From an uncultured Verrucomicrobiales bacterium (GTDB lineage Bacteria > Verrucomicrobiota > Verrucomicrobiia > Verrucomicrobiales > Akkermansiaceae), in the NCBI GenBank assembly GCA_937916135.1, contig CALFTQ010000115.1:1-41084 (forward strand): a stretch of DNA of 41,084 bases. The letters run 5' to 3'. The position numbers and the translations under genes were made by a program. Shown piece by piece: positions 1 to 8,119 of this stretch. Numbering within the stretch: the stretch's first letter is position 1; each line of letters opens with the position of its first letter. The notes under the pieces were generated by a model that was given only the letters and a program-made list of their open reading frames with translations, was not told the DNA's origin and searched no databases.

Positions 1-473
1 ATGGCCGACAAATCGGAACCGCCACGGCCCAGTGTGTGGATGGTGCCATCCACCGTCACGCCCTGGAAACCGGCACACACCACGATGTAGTCATCCTCCA
101 GCGCCTGGAGGACGCGCTTCGGATCGATGGAGTGGATGCGGCCGCGGGTGTGGGAGCCGTAGGTGCACACGCCGGCCTGCTGACCGGTGAAGCTCATGGC
201 TTTGTACCCCATATCAGTGATAGCCATGCACAGCAGGGCAATGCTCTGCTGCTCGCCGGTGGCCAGCAGCATATCCAGCTCGCGCTCCGGCGGGTTGTCC
301 ATCACCTCGTGGGCCAGGCCAATCAGTTTATCTGTCACACCGCTCATGGCCGAGATGACCGCCATGATTTTATTGCCCTCCTTCTTCACCTCGATGAGTC
401 TGCGGGCTACGTTGCGGATGCGGTCGATGGTGCCCACGGAGGAGCCGCCGTATTTCTGTACGATAAGTGCCAT
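1..473 (-). CDS. lysC: Aspartate kinase, N-terminal part (cut by window edge)
   Basis: Aspartokinase phosphorylates L-aspartate with ATP, the first step toward lysine, threonine and methionine. The protein starts MALIVQKYGGSSVG at 473, the classic amino-acid-kinase N-terminus (KYGGSS). About 157 residues are visible, ending inside the substrate-binding motif GRGGSDLSA, where the usual family form is GRGGSDT. The gene runs off the left edge, so the C-terminal ACT regulatory domains cannot be seen. It lies 12 bases downstream of hom in the same direction, so the two are probably co-transcribed from the promoter before hom, a sensible pairing within threonine synthesis. The identification is firm; the isoform (lysine- or threonine-sensitive) cannot be judged. 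Confidence 0.95.
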   Translation of the reverse strand, partial: MALIVQKYGGSSVGTIDRIRNVARRLIEVKKEGNKIMAVISAMSGVTDKLIGLAHEVMDNPPERELDMLLATGEQQSIALLCMAITDMGYKAMSFTGQQAGVCTYGSHTRGRIHSIDPKRVLQALEDDYIVVCAGFQGVTVDGTIHTLGRGGSDLSA

Positions 474-485
474 AATCGGTCTGGT

Positions 486-1808
486 TTATGAGTTGAAAGT
501 TTCGATGCGGAACACAGCCGGATGCGGGGCAATGCACCCCTCGGCTTCGATTTCCTTCAGGGCGGTCTTCAGTTTACCCCATGCGCAGGCATGCAGGGTG
601 AACACGAGGTCGTTCTCCACGTTCTCAGACTCGTCATCCTCATGCGGCGTGGAGTTGGTGGAGGAAATACTGATGTCGTACTTGGCCAGCACACGGGCGA
701 TACCGGCAATCACGCCGGAACGGCGGCTGGGAACCAGGAAGCGCACGTAGTACGGCGTGACGGTATCTTCCTGCGGCAGCACCTCCAGCGTCTTGGTGTA
801 CGGGTGGAAACCGGTGTGGAACTCCGGGTGGTGCAGGTCGCGCATGGCCAGCACAATATCACCGATAACCGCGCTGGCCGTCGGGTTCTTGCCCGCGCCC
901 CTGCCGTAGAAGATAGTCTCGCCCACGATATCGCCCTTCACGGCAATGGCGTTGAACACGCCGTTCACATTGGCCAGCAGGTGCTCCCGCGGCACAAAGC
1001 TGGGCTGCACGCGCAGTTCCAGCGCATCGGTATCCGCATGGTGCTTGATAACCACCAGCAGCTTGATGGTGTAGCCCATCTGGTGCGCGAAGCGGAAATC
1101 CGTGGCCGTCACGCGTTCAATGCCGTACACCGAAATCTTTTCCGGAGAAATCGGGGTACCGTAGGCCAGCATGGCGAGGATGAGCGCCTTGTGCGCCGCA
1201 TCCCAGCCGTTGATATCGAGCGTGGGGTCGGCCTCTGCAAAGCCCTTGGCCTGGGCGCGGGCCAGTGCAGTCTCGAAGGAGACACCCTTGCGCTCCATCG
1301 AGGAAAGAATGTAGTTGCTCGTGCCGTTGATGATACCGGCCAGGCTCTCCACATTGTTGCAGATGAGTGAATTCTGCAGGCTCTGGATAATCGGGATACC
1401 GCCACCGCAGGAAGCCTCGAAATACAGGGGAACCCCCTTCTCTGCCGAAAGTTTGAAGAGCTCGCCGCCGTACTCTGCCAGCAGTGCCTTATTGCCTGTC
1501 ACCACCGGTTTACCGGCTTTCAGCGCACTGGTCACCAGCTCATATGCCTCTGTCGTGCCGCCTATCAGCTCGATAATGATGTCGATATCCGGGTCATTCA
1601 CCAGTTCGCGCCAGTCAGGCGTCAGCATCTCCGGGGCAATCTCCACATCGCGCACGCGACTCATGTCGCGCACGGCCACCTTCTTCACCGCATAGCGCAT
1701 CTTGGCGCGGGCGGCCAGCAATTCATGGTTCCGGCAAAGGGTTTCATACACCCCGGTGCCCACTGTTCCAAGGCCTGCAAGTCCAAGCTGTAGCGGTTTT
1801 TCTGTCAT
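486..1808 (-). CDS. hom: Homoserine dehydrogenase
   Basis: NAD(P)-dependent reduction of aspartate semialdehyde to homoserine in threonine and methionine synthesis. The 440-residue protein begins MTEKPLQLGLAGLGTVG, a Rossmann motif near the N-terminus. It carries GIINGTSNYIL and the family signature GFAEADPTLDINGWDAAHK with the catalytic-site lysine. A C-terminal ACT domain (RFLVPSRRSGVIAGIARVLA) suggests feedback control by an amino acid. I chose the ATG at 1808 rather than an upstream start at 1901: homology begins immediately after it, and a promoter (TAGAAT at 1820-1825) lies inside the longer version. Length is typical for the monofunctional bacterial enzyme. lysC follows 12 bases downstream. 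Confidence 0.96.
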   Translation of the reverse strand: MTEKPLQLGLAGLGTVGTGVYETLCRNHELLAARAKMRYAVKKVAVRDMSRVRDVEIAPEMLTPDWRELVNDPDIDIIIELIGGTTEAYELVTSALKAGKPVVTGNKALLAEYGGELFKLSAEKGVPLYFEASCGGGIPIIQSLQNSLICNNVESLAGIINGTSNYILSSMERKGVSFETALARAQAKGFAEADPTLDINGWDAAHKALILAMLAYGTPISPEKISVYGIERVTATDFRFAHQMGYTIKLLVVIKHHADTDALELRVQPSFVPREHLLANVNGVFNAIAVKGDIVGETIFYGRGAGKNPTASAVIGDIVLAMRDLHHPEFHTGFHPYTKTLEVLPQEDTVTPYYVRFLVPSRRSGVIAGIARVLAKYDISISSTNSTPHEDDESENVENDLVFTLHACAWGKLKTALKEIEAEGCIAPHPAVFRIETFNS

Positions 1809-1819
1809 TTGCGGGCGCA

Positions 1820-1848
1820 ATTCTACACGAAATCCCTGCAAACCACAA
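1820..1848 (-). promoter_or_regulatory. Promoter of hom-lysC
   Basis: Read on the minus strand: TTGTGG (1843-1848), a 17-base spacer, and TAGAAT (1820-1825). The -10 box ends 11 bases before the ATG at 1808, so the predicted mRNA leader is only about 4-5 bases. No Shine-Dalgarno sequence is present, consistent with leaderless-type initiation. Confidence 0.5.
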
Positions 1849-1930
1849 GACAATATTACGACCGCTGCCGTATTTTGTGCGGATTGGCATTGTCGTGACA
1901 AATGGTCTCTCCGTTATCCCACGCAGTCTA

Positions 1931-2098
1931 TCATCTCCTTCCACGGTGGTGGAATACTGCATGGTGGTGATGATAACCGCCTCCGTGGTGGAAGTTTCGG
2001 CCATGATGCCCGTGGTGGTGGTGCAAATGGTGGCAACTGCTGAACACCATGCCGACGAAGAGTGATAATACCAGCATTTTGAAATGGTTCTTGTTCAT
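1931..2098 (-). CDS. Small histidine-rich lipoprotein
   Basis: A predicted 55-residue protein starting MNKNHFKMLVLSLFVGMVFSSC. The first 22 residues form a short lipoprotein signal: basic start, hydrophobic core, and FSSC as a plausible lipobox ending at Cys22. Of the 33 residues after the cysteine, 16 are histidine, in runs of two to four separated by Gly, Phe and Tyr. Such a tail could bind nickel, zinc or copper at the cell surface or in the periplasm; this is inference from composition only. A start 11 codons upstream (2131) is possible but would spoil the signal peptide. It is divergent from lysS. Because the gene is small and the sequence simple, a chance reading frame is the main alternative. 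Confidence 0.5.
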   Translation of the reverse strand: MNKNHFKMLVLSLFVGMVFSSCHHLHHHHGHHGRNFHHGGGYHHHHAVFHHRGRR

Positions 2099-2246
2099 GA
2101 TATGGGGCGACAGGGGGATGAGCCTGTTCATATGACAGGCGTGGCTCTCGCGCCATTTTATTTGAACGTTTCAAACTTTCTTGCTTTTGAAACAAAAAAT
2201 ATCACATATTCTGGCTTTTTAGGCTGGTAATTCGGGAAAAAGTGCG

Positions 2247-2252
2247 TATAAT
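2247..2252 (+). promoter_or_regulatory. -10 element of lysS
   Basis: A perfect TATAAT lies 9 bases before the lysS ATG at 2262, which would place the transcription start about three bases before the start codon. No convincing -35 hexamer is seen 16-18 bases upstream, so support comes mainly from the -10 and the recurrent arrangement in this window. Confidence 0.4.
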
Positions 2253-2261
2253 TGCCGCGCT

Positions 2262-3749
2262 ATGTCAGAAAATGAACCTGCAATTACCGCTCCGGGTTCC
2301 TCCGAGGAGGAACTGATTGCCGTGCGCCGCGAGAAGGTGGGCAAGATTCGCGACCTTGGGGTGAACCCCTACGGTGGCCGATTCGATGTGTCCACAAGCG
2401 CGGGCGAAATCAAGGCAAACTTTGAGGAGGGTAAACAGGTGAAATTCCTGGGTCGCATCACAGCACTGCGCGATATGGGCCGCACCCAGTTCTTCACGGT
2501 GGGCGATGTGCGCGGCTCCATCCAGTGCATGCTGGTGAAGAAGGCCGTGAGCGAGGAAGCCTGGGCCCTCTGGAAGCTGCTTGAGCGCGGCGACTGGATT
2601 GGCATCGAGGGCGAGACCTTCATCACCCGCACCGGGGAACCCTCCGTTCGCGTGGCTGAGTTCAAGGTGCTTTCCAAGGCCCTGCGCCCCATGCCGGATA
2701 AGTTCCACGGTCTGGCCGATATGGACACCCGCTACCGCCGCCGCCACCTGGACCTGATGAGCAACCCCGAAAGCGCCGACCGCTTCGTGAAGCGCTCCCT
2801 CATCGTGCAGGAAATCCGCCAGTACCTCATCGGCCGCGGGTTCCTGGAGGTGGAGACGCCGATGCTCCAGGACATTGCCGGTGGTGCCTCCGCCAAGCCT
2901 TTCGAATCCTACTACAACGCGCTGAAGAAGGCCGTGACCCTGCGTATCGCGCCGGAGCTTTTCCTGAAGCGCCTGCTGGTGGGTGGTTTCCCCAAGGTGT
3001 TCGAGCTGAACCGCAACTTCCGCAACGAAGGTGTGGACCGCCGCCACAACCCGGAGTTCACCGTGCTGGAGGTATACGAGGCCGGTGGCGACTACGAGAG
3101 CATGGCCACCATGATGGAAGAAATGATCTGCACCGTGGCCGAAAAGGTGTTCGGCACGCTGAAGTTCGACCAGTACGATGACAACGGCAACCTGCGCTGG
3201 ACGGTGGACCTGACCCGCCCCTGGCGCCGCGCCGATTACAACGACCTGGTGAAGGAAGTGGCCGGAGCCGATTGGTTCGAGCTCACGCCGGAGCAGCGCC
3301 GCAGCCGCGCCGAAAACGAGCTGCACGTGCAGATTGGCGATGACCTGAACGACACCGATGTGACCCAGCAAGTCTACGAAAAGCTGGTGGAGGAAAAGCA
3401 GGCCAACCCGCTCTTCGTGTGCCACGTAGCCCGCGACCTGGTGCCCCTGGCCAAGGCCAACCCCGAGGACCCCAGCGTGGTGGATGTATTCGAGCTCGTC
3501 ATGAACGGCCAGGAGCTCTGCCCCGGCTACTCTGAGCAGAACGACCCCGTGGAGCAGCTGGAGCGCCTGAAGCACCAGGCCGGCGAAGACCCGCAGAAGA
3601 TTGACCACGACTTCATCGAAACGCTGGAAAGCGGCATGCCCAGTGCCGGCGGTATCGGCATCGGTATCGACCGCCTCTGCATGCTCATGACCGGCGCCTG
3701 CTCTATCCGCGACGTCATCCTCTTCCCGCAGCTCAAAAACCGCAGCTAA
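2262..3749 (+). CDS. lysS: Lysyl-tRNA synthetase, class II
   Basis: Charges tRNA-Lys with lysine in the cytoplasm. The 495-residue protein has the usual layout: an N-terminal OB-fold anticodon-binding domain (about residues 55-145, starting VKFLGRITALRDMG) and the class II catalytic core. Motif 2 is FRNEGVDRRHNPEF and motif 3 is GIGIGIDRLCMLMTG near the C-terminus. Length matches bacterial LysRS-II. The start is the ATG directly behind a TATAAT box. The gene stands alone; the next gene on the same strand starts 29 bases after the stop and is unrelated in function. Confidence 0.97.
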   Translation: MSENEPAITAPGSSEEELIAVRREKVGKIRDLGVNPYGGRFDVSTSAGEIKANFEEGKQVKFLGRITALRDMGRTQFFTVGDVRGSIQCMLVKKAVSEEAWALWKLLERGDWIGIEGETFITRTGEPSVRVAEFKVLSKALRPMPDKFHGLADMDTRYRRRHLDLMSNPESADRFVKRSLIVQEIRQYLIGRGFLEVETPMLQDIAGGASAKPFESYYNALKKAVTLRIAPELFLKRLLVGGFPKVFELNRNFRNEGVDRRHNPEFTVLEVYEAGGDYESMATMMEEMICTVAEKVFGTLKFDQYDDNGNLRWTVDLTRPWRRADYNDLVKEVAGADWFELTPEQRRSRAENELHVQIGDDLNDTDVTQQVYEKLVEEKQANPLFVCHVARDLVPLAKANPEDPSVVDVFELVMNGQELCPGYSEQNDPVEQLERLKHQAGEDPQKIDHDFIETLESGMPSAGGIGIGIDRLCMLMTGACSIRDVILFPQLKNRS

Positions 3750-3762
3750 GCTGTTTTTGAGC
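3731..3762 (+). other. Stem-loop spanning the lysS stop codon
   Basis: GCTCAAAAA (3731-3739) pairs with TTTTTGAGC (3754-3762), and inside it CAGC pairs with GCTG around a TAA loop (3747-3749) that is the lysS stop codon itself. There is a three-base bulge (CCG). The T-run lies within the stem rather than after it, so this is a weak candidate terminator or 3'-end stabilising hairpin. Confidence 0.3.
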
Positions 3763-3778
3763 CGCGCCCGCTGCACTC

Positions 3779-4678
3779 ATGCACCTGCTGCTCGATTCCT
3801 CGTATTTTCCCAGTTCCTGGGGTGGCGTGATTTACCGTGAAAACGGTGAGCGGGTGGCTGGTGTGCGGTATGCCGAATCTGCGGGAAAAGGCGTGTTGAC
3901 GCTTTCCTCCGGGGAGACCTCGTTTGAAGTTCACGCTGCCACGGAATCCTTTTCCGGGTCATCTACCAACAAGGGTGGGCGCATGCTCTGCAACGGCAAG
4001 CATGTCTACAGCTTCACCTCCTCCACACCGGCTCTGCTGGAGGTCCGGACCGCCGACCTCCGCGGTGCCCGCACGGTTTTCAGAACACACCTCGATTCCT
4101 GGAACCGGCGCTTCTGCTGGGCGTACCGGCAGGGATTTTCCTGGTTCCGAGCCTGGCAGTATGCCGGCTGGGGCCACATGCTGGTGGGGCGCAAGTGCTG
4201 CTTCAGCTCGCTCTTTGCAGTGAATGCCGCCCCGCGCAGTCTCGGGAAACTGCGGCACCCGCTCTTTCATGAGGCCGATGAAGCGGTCTGGCTTGGTCTG
4301 GAGCCTGTGGAGCAGTTGCTGGTGCTGGCCCTGAGTGTGCAGGGACTCTGCGGAATGTACAACTGCAAAGTATCTACCCCGCTCAGCTCCATCTTCAGCC
4401 GGAATTGCCCGGCTGTGCCTTCATTTGTCATCAACGGGAACGGGAAATGCGATATCAATCCCGCCCGCTTCCACCGCCGGTGGCTGGGTGAATTCCTGGC
4501 CACAGGGCATCCCATCACCTGGCTCTTGATTATCGCCATCTGGCTGCCGTATGCCACGCACCCCCAGCGGGATGAAATGGGCTTTCTGCTCATGTCCTGC
4601 ATTTTCACGGCCCTCGGCCTCGGCTGGATGCTCATTTGCCGCTGGGCGAATCGCCACCCGGAACCCATGGAGTGGTAA
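3779..4678 (+). CDS. Hypothetical protein with two C-terminal membrane helices
   Basis: A 299-residue protein I do not recognise. It has no signal peptide; the first 230 residues look globular, rich in Trp, Phe, Ser and Cys (WNRRFCWAYRQGFSWFRAWQYAGWGHM). The C-terminal 60 residues hold two hydrophobic segments: HPITWLLIIAIWLPYA (about 241-257) and MGFLLMSCIFTALGLGWMLI (about 264-285). Together they suggest a cytoplasmic domain tethered by a C-terminal hairpin. It starts 29 bases after lysS and may be read through from it. No catalytic motif was found. The start codon is the first in-frame ATG and lacks a Shine-Dalgarno sequence, so the exact N-terminus is uncertain. Confidence 0.6.
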   Translation: MHLLLDSSYFPSSWGGVIYRENGERVAGVRYAESAGKGVLTLSSGETSFEVHAATESFSGSSTNKGGRMLCNGKHVYSFTSSTPALLEVRTADLRGARTVFRTHLDSWNRRFCWAYRQGFSWFRAWQYAGWGHMLVGRKCCFSSLFAVNAAPRSLGKLRHPLFHEADEAVWLGLEPVEQLLVLALSVQGLCGMYNCKVSTPLSSIFSRNCPAVPSFVINGNGKCDINPARFHRRWLGEFLATGHPITWLLIIAIWLPYATHPQRDEMGFLLMSCIFTALGLGWMLICRWANRHPEPMEW

Positions 4679-4726
4679 GAACTAATGGTTCGAGACTATG
4701 AAAATATTTAGCTGATTGGGAACAAT

Positions 4727-5929
4727 ATGATGAAAGTGAGATTTTTGATATATTCCGTTCTTTCCGCGTTGTTAGTCATGCCTGCATTTGCTGCCCCGGT
4801 GAGGACAGGAATGGAAGCCGAAATGTCGGCCGCAGGCCGCGCGCCGGATTCTGAACTGTTTACGGCCTGCGAGCAGGGGGATGAAGCAAAAGTCCGCACC
4901 TTGCTGCAACAGGGCGCTGAGGTGAATATCCGCAATGAGAGGAATTATACCCCCTTGGGGCTCGCCATCAAACACCGCCATATCGGTATCGTTCAACTGC
5001 TCCTGCAGCATGGCGCCGACGAGCGCATGGCGGTGCATTATGCCGATTTTCCCAAGGCGGATGAAGCGCTATCTGCCGTGATGGCTCAGGAAAGTGCCTT
5101 GCAACCTATGCGCCGGATTCTGACGGATGGTCTCATCGGCAGCTGCTGTTCGCACTACGATGTTTACACCACCGAGGAGCTGCTGCGGCTCAAACAATGC
5201 GAACCGGAGTTCTATGCCCACTACCTCTCCGAACTTACCCGGGGGAAAGCCGCTGTGGAGCAGGTGGTGGAAGCTTGCCGCGCCTGGTTTCAGGCTGCAA
5301 GGCTCTTTGCAGAAATTTATCACGCAAAGGAAATAGCCCCACGGAACAAGCCCGGCGATTTCACCCACAGCGGCAATGTTCGTGCCGTGCTCTGCTACGC
5401 TATCCGGAAGGATGCCGCCTGTTTCGCCAGGCACGCCTGCTGGTATACCACGCCCATGGGCGAAATCGCCCCGGATACCACCTCTCCCGTGCTTTATGAC
5501 TTTGCCGTACCGGCCAATGCGCCGGAAGCCGTGCGCTCCCGACTGGCCCCTATGCAGGAGTTCAGTCTGGGCAAACACTTGAGTATCGATTTGATTGAGG
5601 AATCGCACAAACTGTGGCTCAGCCTTCAGAAGCAGGAAGTGGAAACTATGAAACAGGAGCTCCTGCATGATGCGGAAGTCATCCGCCTGTTCGATGCCGC
5701 ACAGGCTGCGTGGACCCGCTACTACGAGCTCATGCTCCCGCTGCATGTTCTGCGCTGCCGCTGCACCAATGGCGCGGAGTACCACGAACTCGGCATCCAC
5801 ATGCTATCTCACCGCGCCTCTGTTCTGGAAGCCATCCGCCAGATGAGCAAGCCCCAGCGCCCGGAAAGTGAGTATCTCCGCATGCTCCCCTCAACGCCCC
5901 GAAATCAGAATTATTGCTCCGGCAATTAA
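4727..5929 (+). CDS. Secreted ankyrin-repeat protein
   Basis: A 400-residue protein with a clear Sec signal peptide (MMKVRFLIYSVLSALLVMPAFAAP, cleavage after AFA). Next come about two ankyrin repeats at residues 43-105: SELFTACEQGDEAKVRTLLQ, then NYTPLGLAIKHRHIGIVQLLLQHGAD. The remaining 290 residues match no family I can name. They contain several cysteines (GSCCSHYDVY, CYAIRKDAACFARHACW, LRCRCTNG), suggesting disulfides in the periplasm. Ankyrin repeats usually mediate protein binding; the partner is unknown. The start is one of two adjacent ATG codons (4727 or 4730). It belongs to the accessory block of exported proteins between lysS and hisC. Confidence 0.75.
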   Translation: MMKVRFLIYSVLSALLVMPAFAAPVRTGMEAEMSAAGRAPDSELFTACEQGDEAKVRTLLQQGAEVNIRNERNYTPLGLAIKHRHIGIVQLLLQHGADERMAVHYADFPKADEALSAVMAQESALQPMRRILTDGLIGSCCSHYDVYTTEELLRLKQCEPEFYAHYLSELTRGKAAVEQVVEACRAWFQAARLFAEIYHAKEIAPRNKPGDFTHSGNVRAVLCYAIRKDAACFARHACWYTTPMGEIAPDTTSPVLYDFAVPANAPEAVRSRLAPMQEFSLGKHLSIDLIEESHKLWLSLQKQEVETMKQELLHDAEVIRLFDAAQAAWTRYYELMLPLHVLRCRCTNGAEYHELGIHMLSHRASVLEAIRQMSKPQRPESEYLRMLPSTPRNQNYCSGN

Positions 5930-6358
5930 AGAATATTGCTTGGACTCAACGACAAATGGGAATTTGTGGGGGAACTCTGTCGGAGCACGGGACTTCAGTC
6001 CCGATTGGAAGCACCGTTATTTCGGGACTAAAGTCCCGTGCCCCGACAACGACAAACATCAATTTGTCCGTCACCACCAATACGGATAACACATCAATCT
6101 TTAATTGCCTCATCAATAATCGGAGTAAAACATACCGCCCAGCTGAAATCCGCCCTTGTTCGCTGCGGCATCCATATCCCATCAGAACTAGCACCCAAGA
6201 GATAAAGTCAGTAATACCCGGACTAGCAGAAAAATCTGCTCGGTTCAACAAAAAGGCTGTCCGCAGGCGTCTATCTGGTAGAAAATGCTTTCTTCCTGCA
6301 AAAAAATAGCAGCGGATGGCCTATGGAAAGTATAATTTTTGAGCAAAAGGAGTAACAC
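5930..6358. other. Non-coding stretch with palindromic repeat copy 1
   Basis: No credible gene lies here. The first part holds one copy of the 112-bp palindromic element (5954-6065). The remainder (about 6066-6330) shows no recognisable domain, RNA or repeat; open frames on both strands only read through the palindrome. The last bases carry a TATAAT (6331-6336) without a good -35 box, and the Shine-Dalgarno sequence of the next gene. Confidence 0.6.
5954..6065 (-). repeat. 112-bp palindromic element, copy 1
   Basis: One of three near-identical 112-bp elements in the window, inverted relative to the other two. Twenty-base arms at 5985-6004 and 6022-6041 are complementary around a 17-base spacer, with one mismatch in this copy. 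Each arm contains GGGACT and AGTCCC two bases apart and so can fold on its own. It begins 24 bases after the stop of the ankyrin gene. Confidence 0.9.
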
Positions 6359-6838
6359 ATGTTTTCTGCACATAGAGCTTTGATTACGGCAGCCCTGTTC
6401 CTGGTGGTGGGTGCGGCGGCTCCGCTGCAGGCCGGGGAGTTGTCACCGTACCTGCCAACGGGGCAAGAGCAGAAGGTCCTTGATATCTATCGCCAGACAC
6501 CGGAGCTGCGGGGGCAGTACGAATCTCGGTGCAACTGGGTCTTCGTGCCGGTTCTGCATCGTGAAATGTCGCCTGGTTGTTATCTGCTTGGCGTAGAAGT
6601 CGGCTCCGGCGCTATTATTTATCAGTTCAGCCTGGTAAAAAAGCAGTCCGACAGCAGCTGGGTGCTGCTCAACTACACTCAGATGAACGCCGGATATCCC
6701 ATGCAGGACTGTCGCTGCTCAATCGAAAACGACCGGTACCACGTCGAAATGCTCAGCGGTGGGGAATGGATATCCGTCTTTTCCGGCAGGTTCTCCCAAC
6801 CGACATGGACTTACCAATATATTGATTCTCAGGAATGA
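6359..6838 (+). CDS. Small secreted protein
   Basis: A 159-residue protein with an N-terminal signal peptide (MFSAHRALITAALFLVVGAAAPLQAGE, cleavage after LQA). The mature part is about 130 residues with four cysteines (CNW, PGC, DCRCS), compatible with disulfides after export. I recognise no family. Unusually for this window it has a strong Shine-Dalgarno sequence (AAAAGGAG at 6345-6352, six bases before the ATG), which fixes the start. It lies between the palindromic repeat and the serpin operon; the serpin has its own promoter just after this stop codon. Confidence 0.7.
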   Translation: MFSAHRALITAALFLVVGAAAPLQAGELSPYLPTGQEQKVLDIYRQTPELRGQYESRCNWVFVPVLHREMSPGCYLLGVEVGSGAIIYQFSLVKKQSDSSWVLLNYTQMNAGYPMQDCRCSIENDRYHVEMLSGGEWISVFSGRFSQPTWTYQYIDSQE

Positions 6839-6854
6839 ATGCCATGCGGGTTGC

Positions 6855-6882
6855 TTGACTTCCGCTTTGCAGATGTTACAAT
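6855..6882 (+). promoter_or_regulatory. Promoter of the serpin operon
   Basis: TTGACT (6855-6860), a 16-base spacer, then TACAAT (6877-6882). The predicted transcription start is about 6889. That excludes the GTG at 6883 and ATG at 6886 as translation starts and favours the ATG at 6910, leaving a leader of about 20 bases. Confidence 0.55.
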
Positions 6883-6909
6883 GTGATGAAACCGAGCCAT
6901 CGTTATAAT

Positions 6910-8109
6910 ATGATAAAGAGAGTGTTGAGTTTTGCCATTTTCATGGGCCTCGTGAGTTGTTCGCAGTCGGCAGATGACTCCGTAGTTCAGCCACTGGGGG
7001 CGGCTGATGCATCCCCCACGGCAGCGCTGAAGGCAGAGGCCAGCAGGGATGCGGATAGCTTTGCCGTGCAGGTGTTTTCCCTGCTGGCGGCGGGGCATGA
7101 GGGGAACGTTGTATTCTCCCCGGCCAGTCTGGAAGCGGTGCTGCGACTTCTGCAGCAGGGGGCGAGGGGTGCCACTGCCGCGGAGCTGGCGGCGCTGCCC
7201 ATGGGCAAGGCGGGGATTCGCACGGCCATGACACCGGCCGAGGCCAATGCCTTGTTTGTATCGGAGCGACTGACCCTGAATCCCGGCGTGAGGGCAGATG
7301 AGGTGCTGAAAGTGCCATTTGCCACTGCTCCCGACAAGGCTGCCTCCATCATCAATCGCTGGGCCGATTGCAAAACCCGGGGGCTGATTCCATCCATTGT
7401 ATCTCCCCGTGATATCTCGCCGACTACGGCGCTTGTGGCCGCAAATGCTATTTACCTGAAAGAAAAATGGCTGCATCCGTTTCCGGCGGCGAGCACACGG
7501 AAAAATGCGGATTTTACGCTCGAAAACGGCAACACTGTCCACGTTTCCCTGATGCGCAGCAAGGCTAAGTACCACTATGCCGAAGGCGAGGGATGGCGCG
7601 CTGTGGCGCTTCCATACAACACGGAGGGGCGGCAGGGCGAGCCCGGGTATTTCATCGGCATCCTGCCCAAAGGAAATGCCCGTGATTTTGCCCGCCAGCT
7701 CACGCCGCAGCAGTACCAGGATATCCGCAAGGCGCTGGCCTCCAATGCAGTGCAGCAAACCATTGTGCTTCTCCCCCGCTTCGAATTGAATCCCGGCACC
7801 TATTCACTCAAACCGGCATTGCAGGCGTGCGGCTTGAAAAACATTTTCTCCCTGCATGCAGATCTGCGCGGCTTTTGTAACAGCCCGATTTACCTCGATG
7901 ACGTGCTGCAACGCTGCTATGTAGAGACTGATGAAGAGGGCACCAAGGCCGCGGCTGTTACGGTGGCCGTGACTCGTCAGTCGATATCGCCCGGCCCGCG
8001 GCCCAAAGTGATTGCGTTCGACAGGCCGTTCATCTGGGTTATCGGGGATTTGAACACCCCCGCTGCCCCTTACTTCATGGGAATTACGCAACATCCACAG
8101 AGCAAATGA
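6910..8109 (+). CDS. Serpin-family protease inhibitor lipoprotein
   Basis: A 399-residue member of the serpin family, which trap serine or cysteine proteases by a conformational change. The start at 6910 gives MIKRVLSFAIFMGLVSC, a lipoprotein signal with lipobox LVSC, so the protein is probably anchored in the envelope facing the periplasm or outside. Family signatures are the NAIYLKEKWLHPF motif, a reactive-loop hinge EEGTKAAAVTVAV whose small residues are typical of inhibitory serpins, and the C-terminal AFDRPFIWVI...FMGI segment. Counting from the hinge puts the P1 residue near the SIS of VTRQSISPG; the target protease cannot be predicted. A gut bacterium might use it against host or competitor proteases (inference). 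Two small exported or membrane proteins follow in an apparent operon. Confidence 0.9.
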   Translation: MIKRVLSFAIFMGLVSCSQSADDSVVQPLGAADASPTAALKAEASRDADSFAVQVFSLLAAGHEGNVVFSPASLEAVLRLLQQGARGATAAELAALPMGKAGIRTAMTPAEANALFVSERLTLNPGVRADEVLKVPFATAPDKAASIINRWADCKTRGLIPSIVSPRDISPTTALVAANAIYLKEKWLHPFPAASTRKNADFTLENGNTVHVSLMRSKAKYHYAEGEGWRAVALPYNTEGRQGEPGYFIGILPKGNARDFARQLTPQQYQDIRKALASNAVQQTIVLLPRFELNPGTYSLKPALQACGLKNIFSLHADLRGFCNSPIYLDDVLQRCYVETDEEGTKAAAVTVAVTRQSISPGPRPKVIAFDRPFIWVIGDLNTPAAPYFMGITQHPQSK

Positions 8110-8119
8110 GCATGGTCAT

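Noticed and set aside
1809..1901. Longer N-terminus for homoserine dehydrogenase
   Set aside because: The added 31 residues have no homology, and a promoter lies inside them.
2265..3776. Long open frame of 503 codons on the strand opposite lysS
   Set aside because: It mirrors lysS almost exactly, has a His/Val/Ala-rich composition typical of antisense frames in G+C-rich genes, and shows no domain.
5946..6309. Open frames reading through palindromic copy 1 (peptides of GARDFSP type)
   Set aside because: The same peptide strings appear wherever the repeat occurs, on either strand (also near 9112 and 22283), so they reflect the repeat and not a gene.
6883..6909. Upstream GTG (6883) or ATG (6886) as serpin start
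   Set aside because: Both lie at or before the transcription start predicted from the TTGACT/TACAAT promoter, and the ATG at 6910 gives a cleaner lipoprotein signal.
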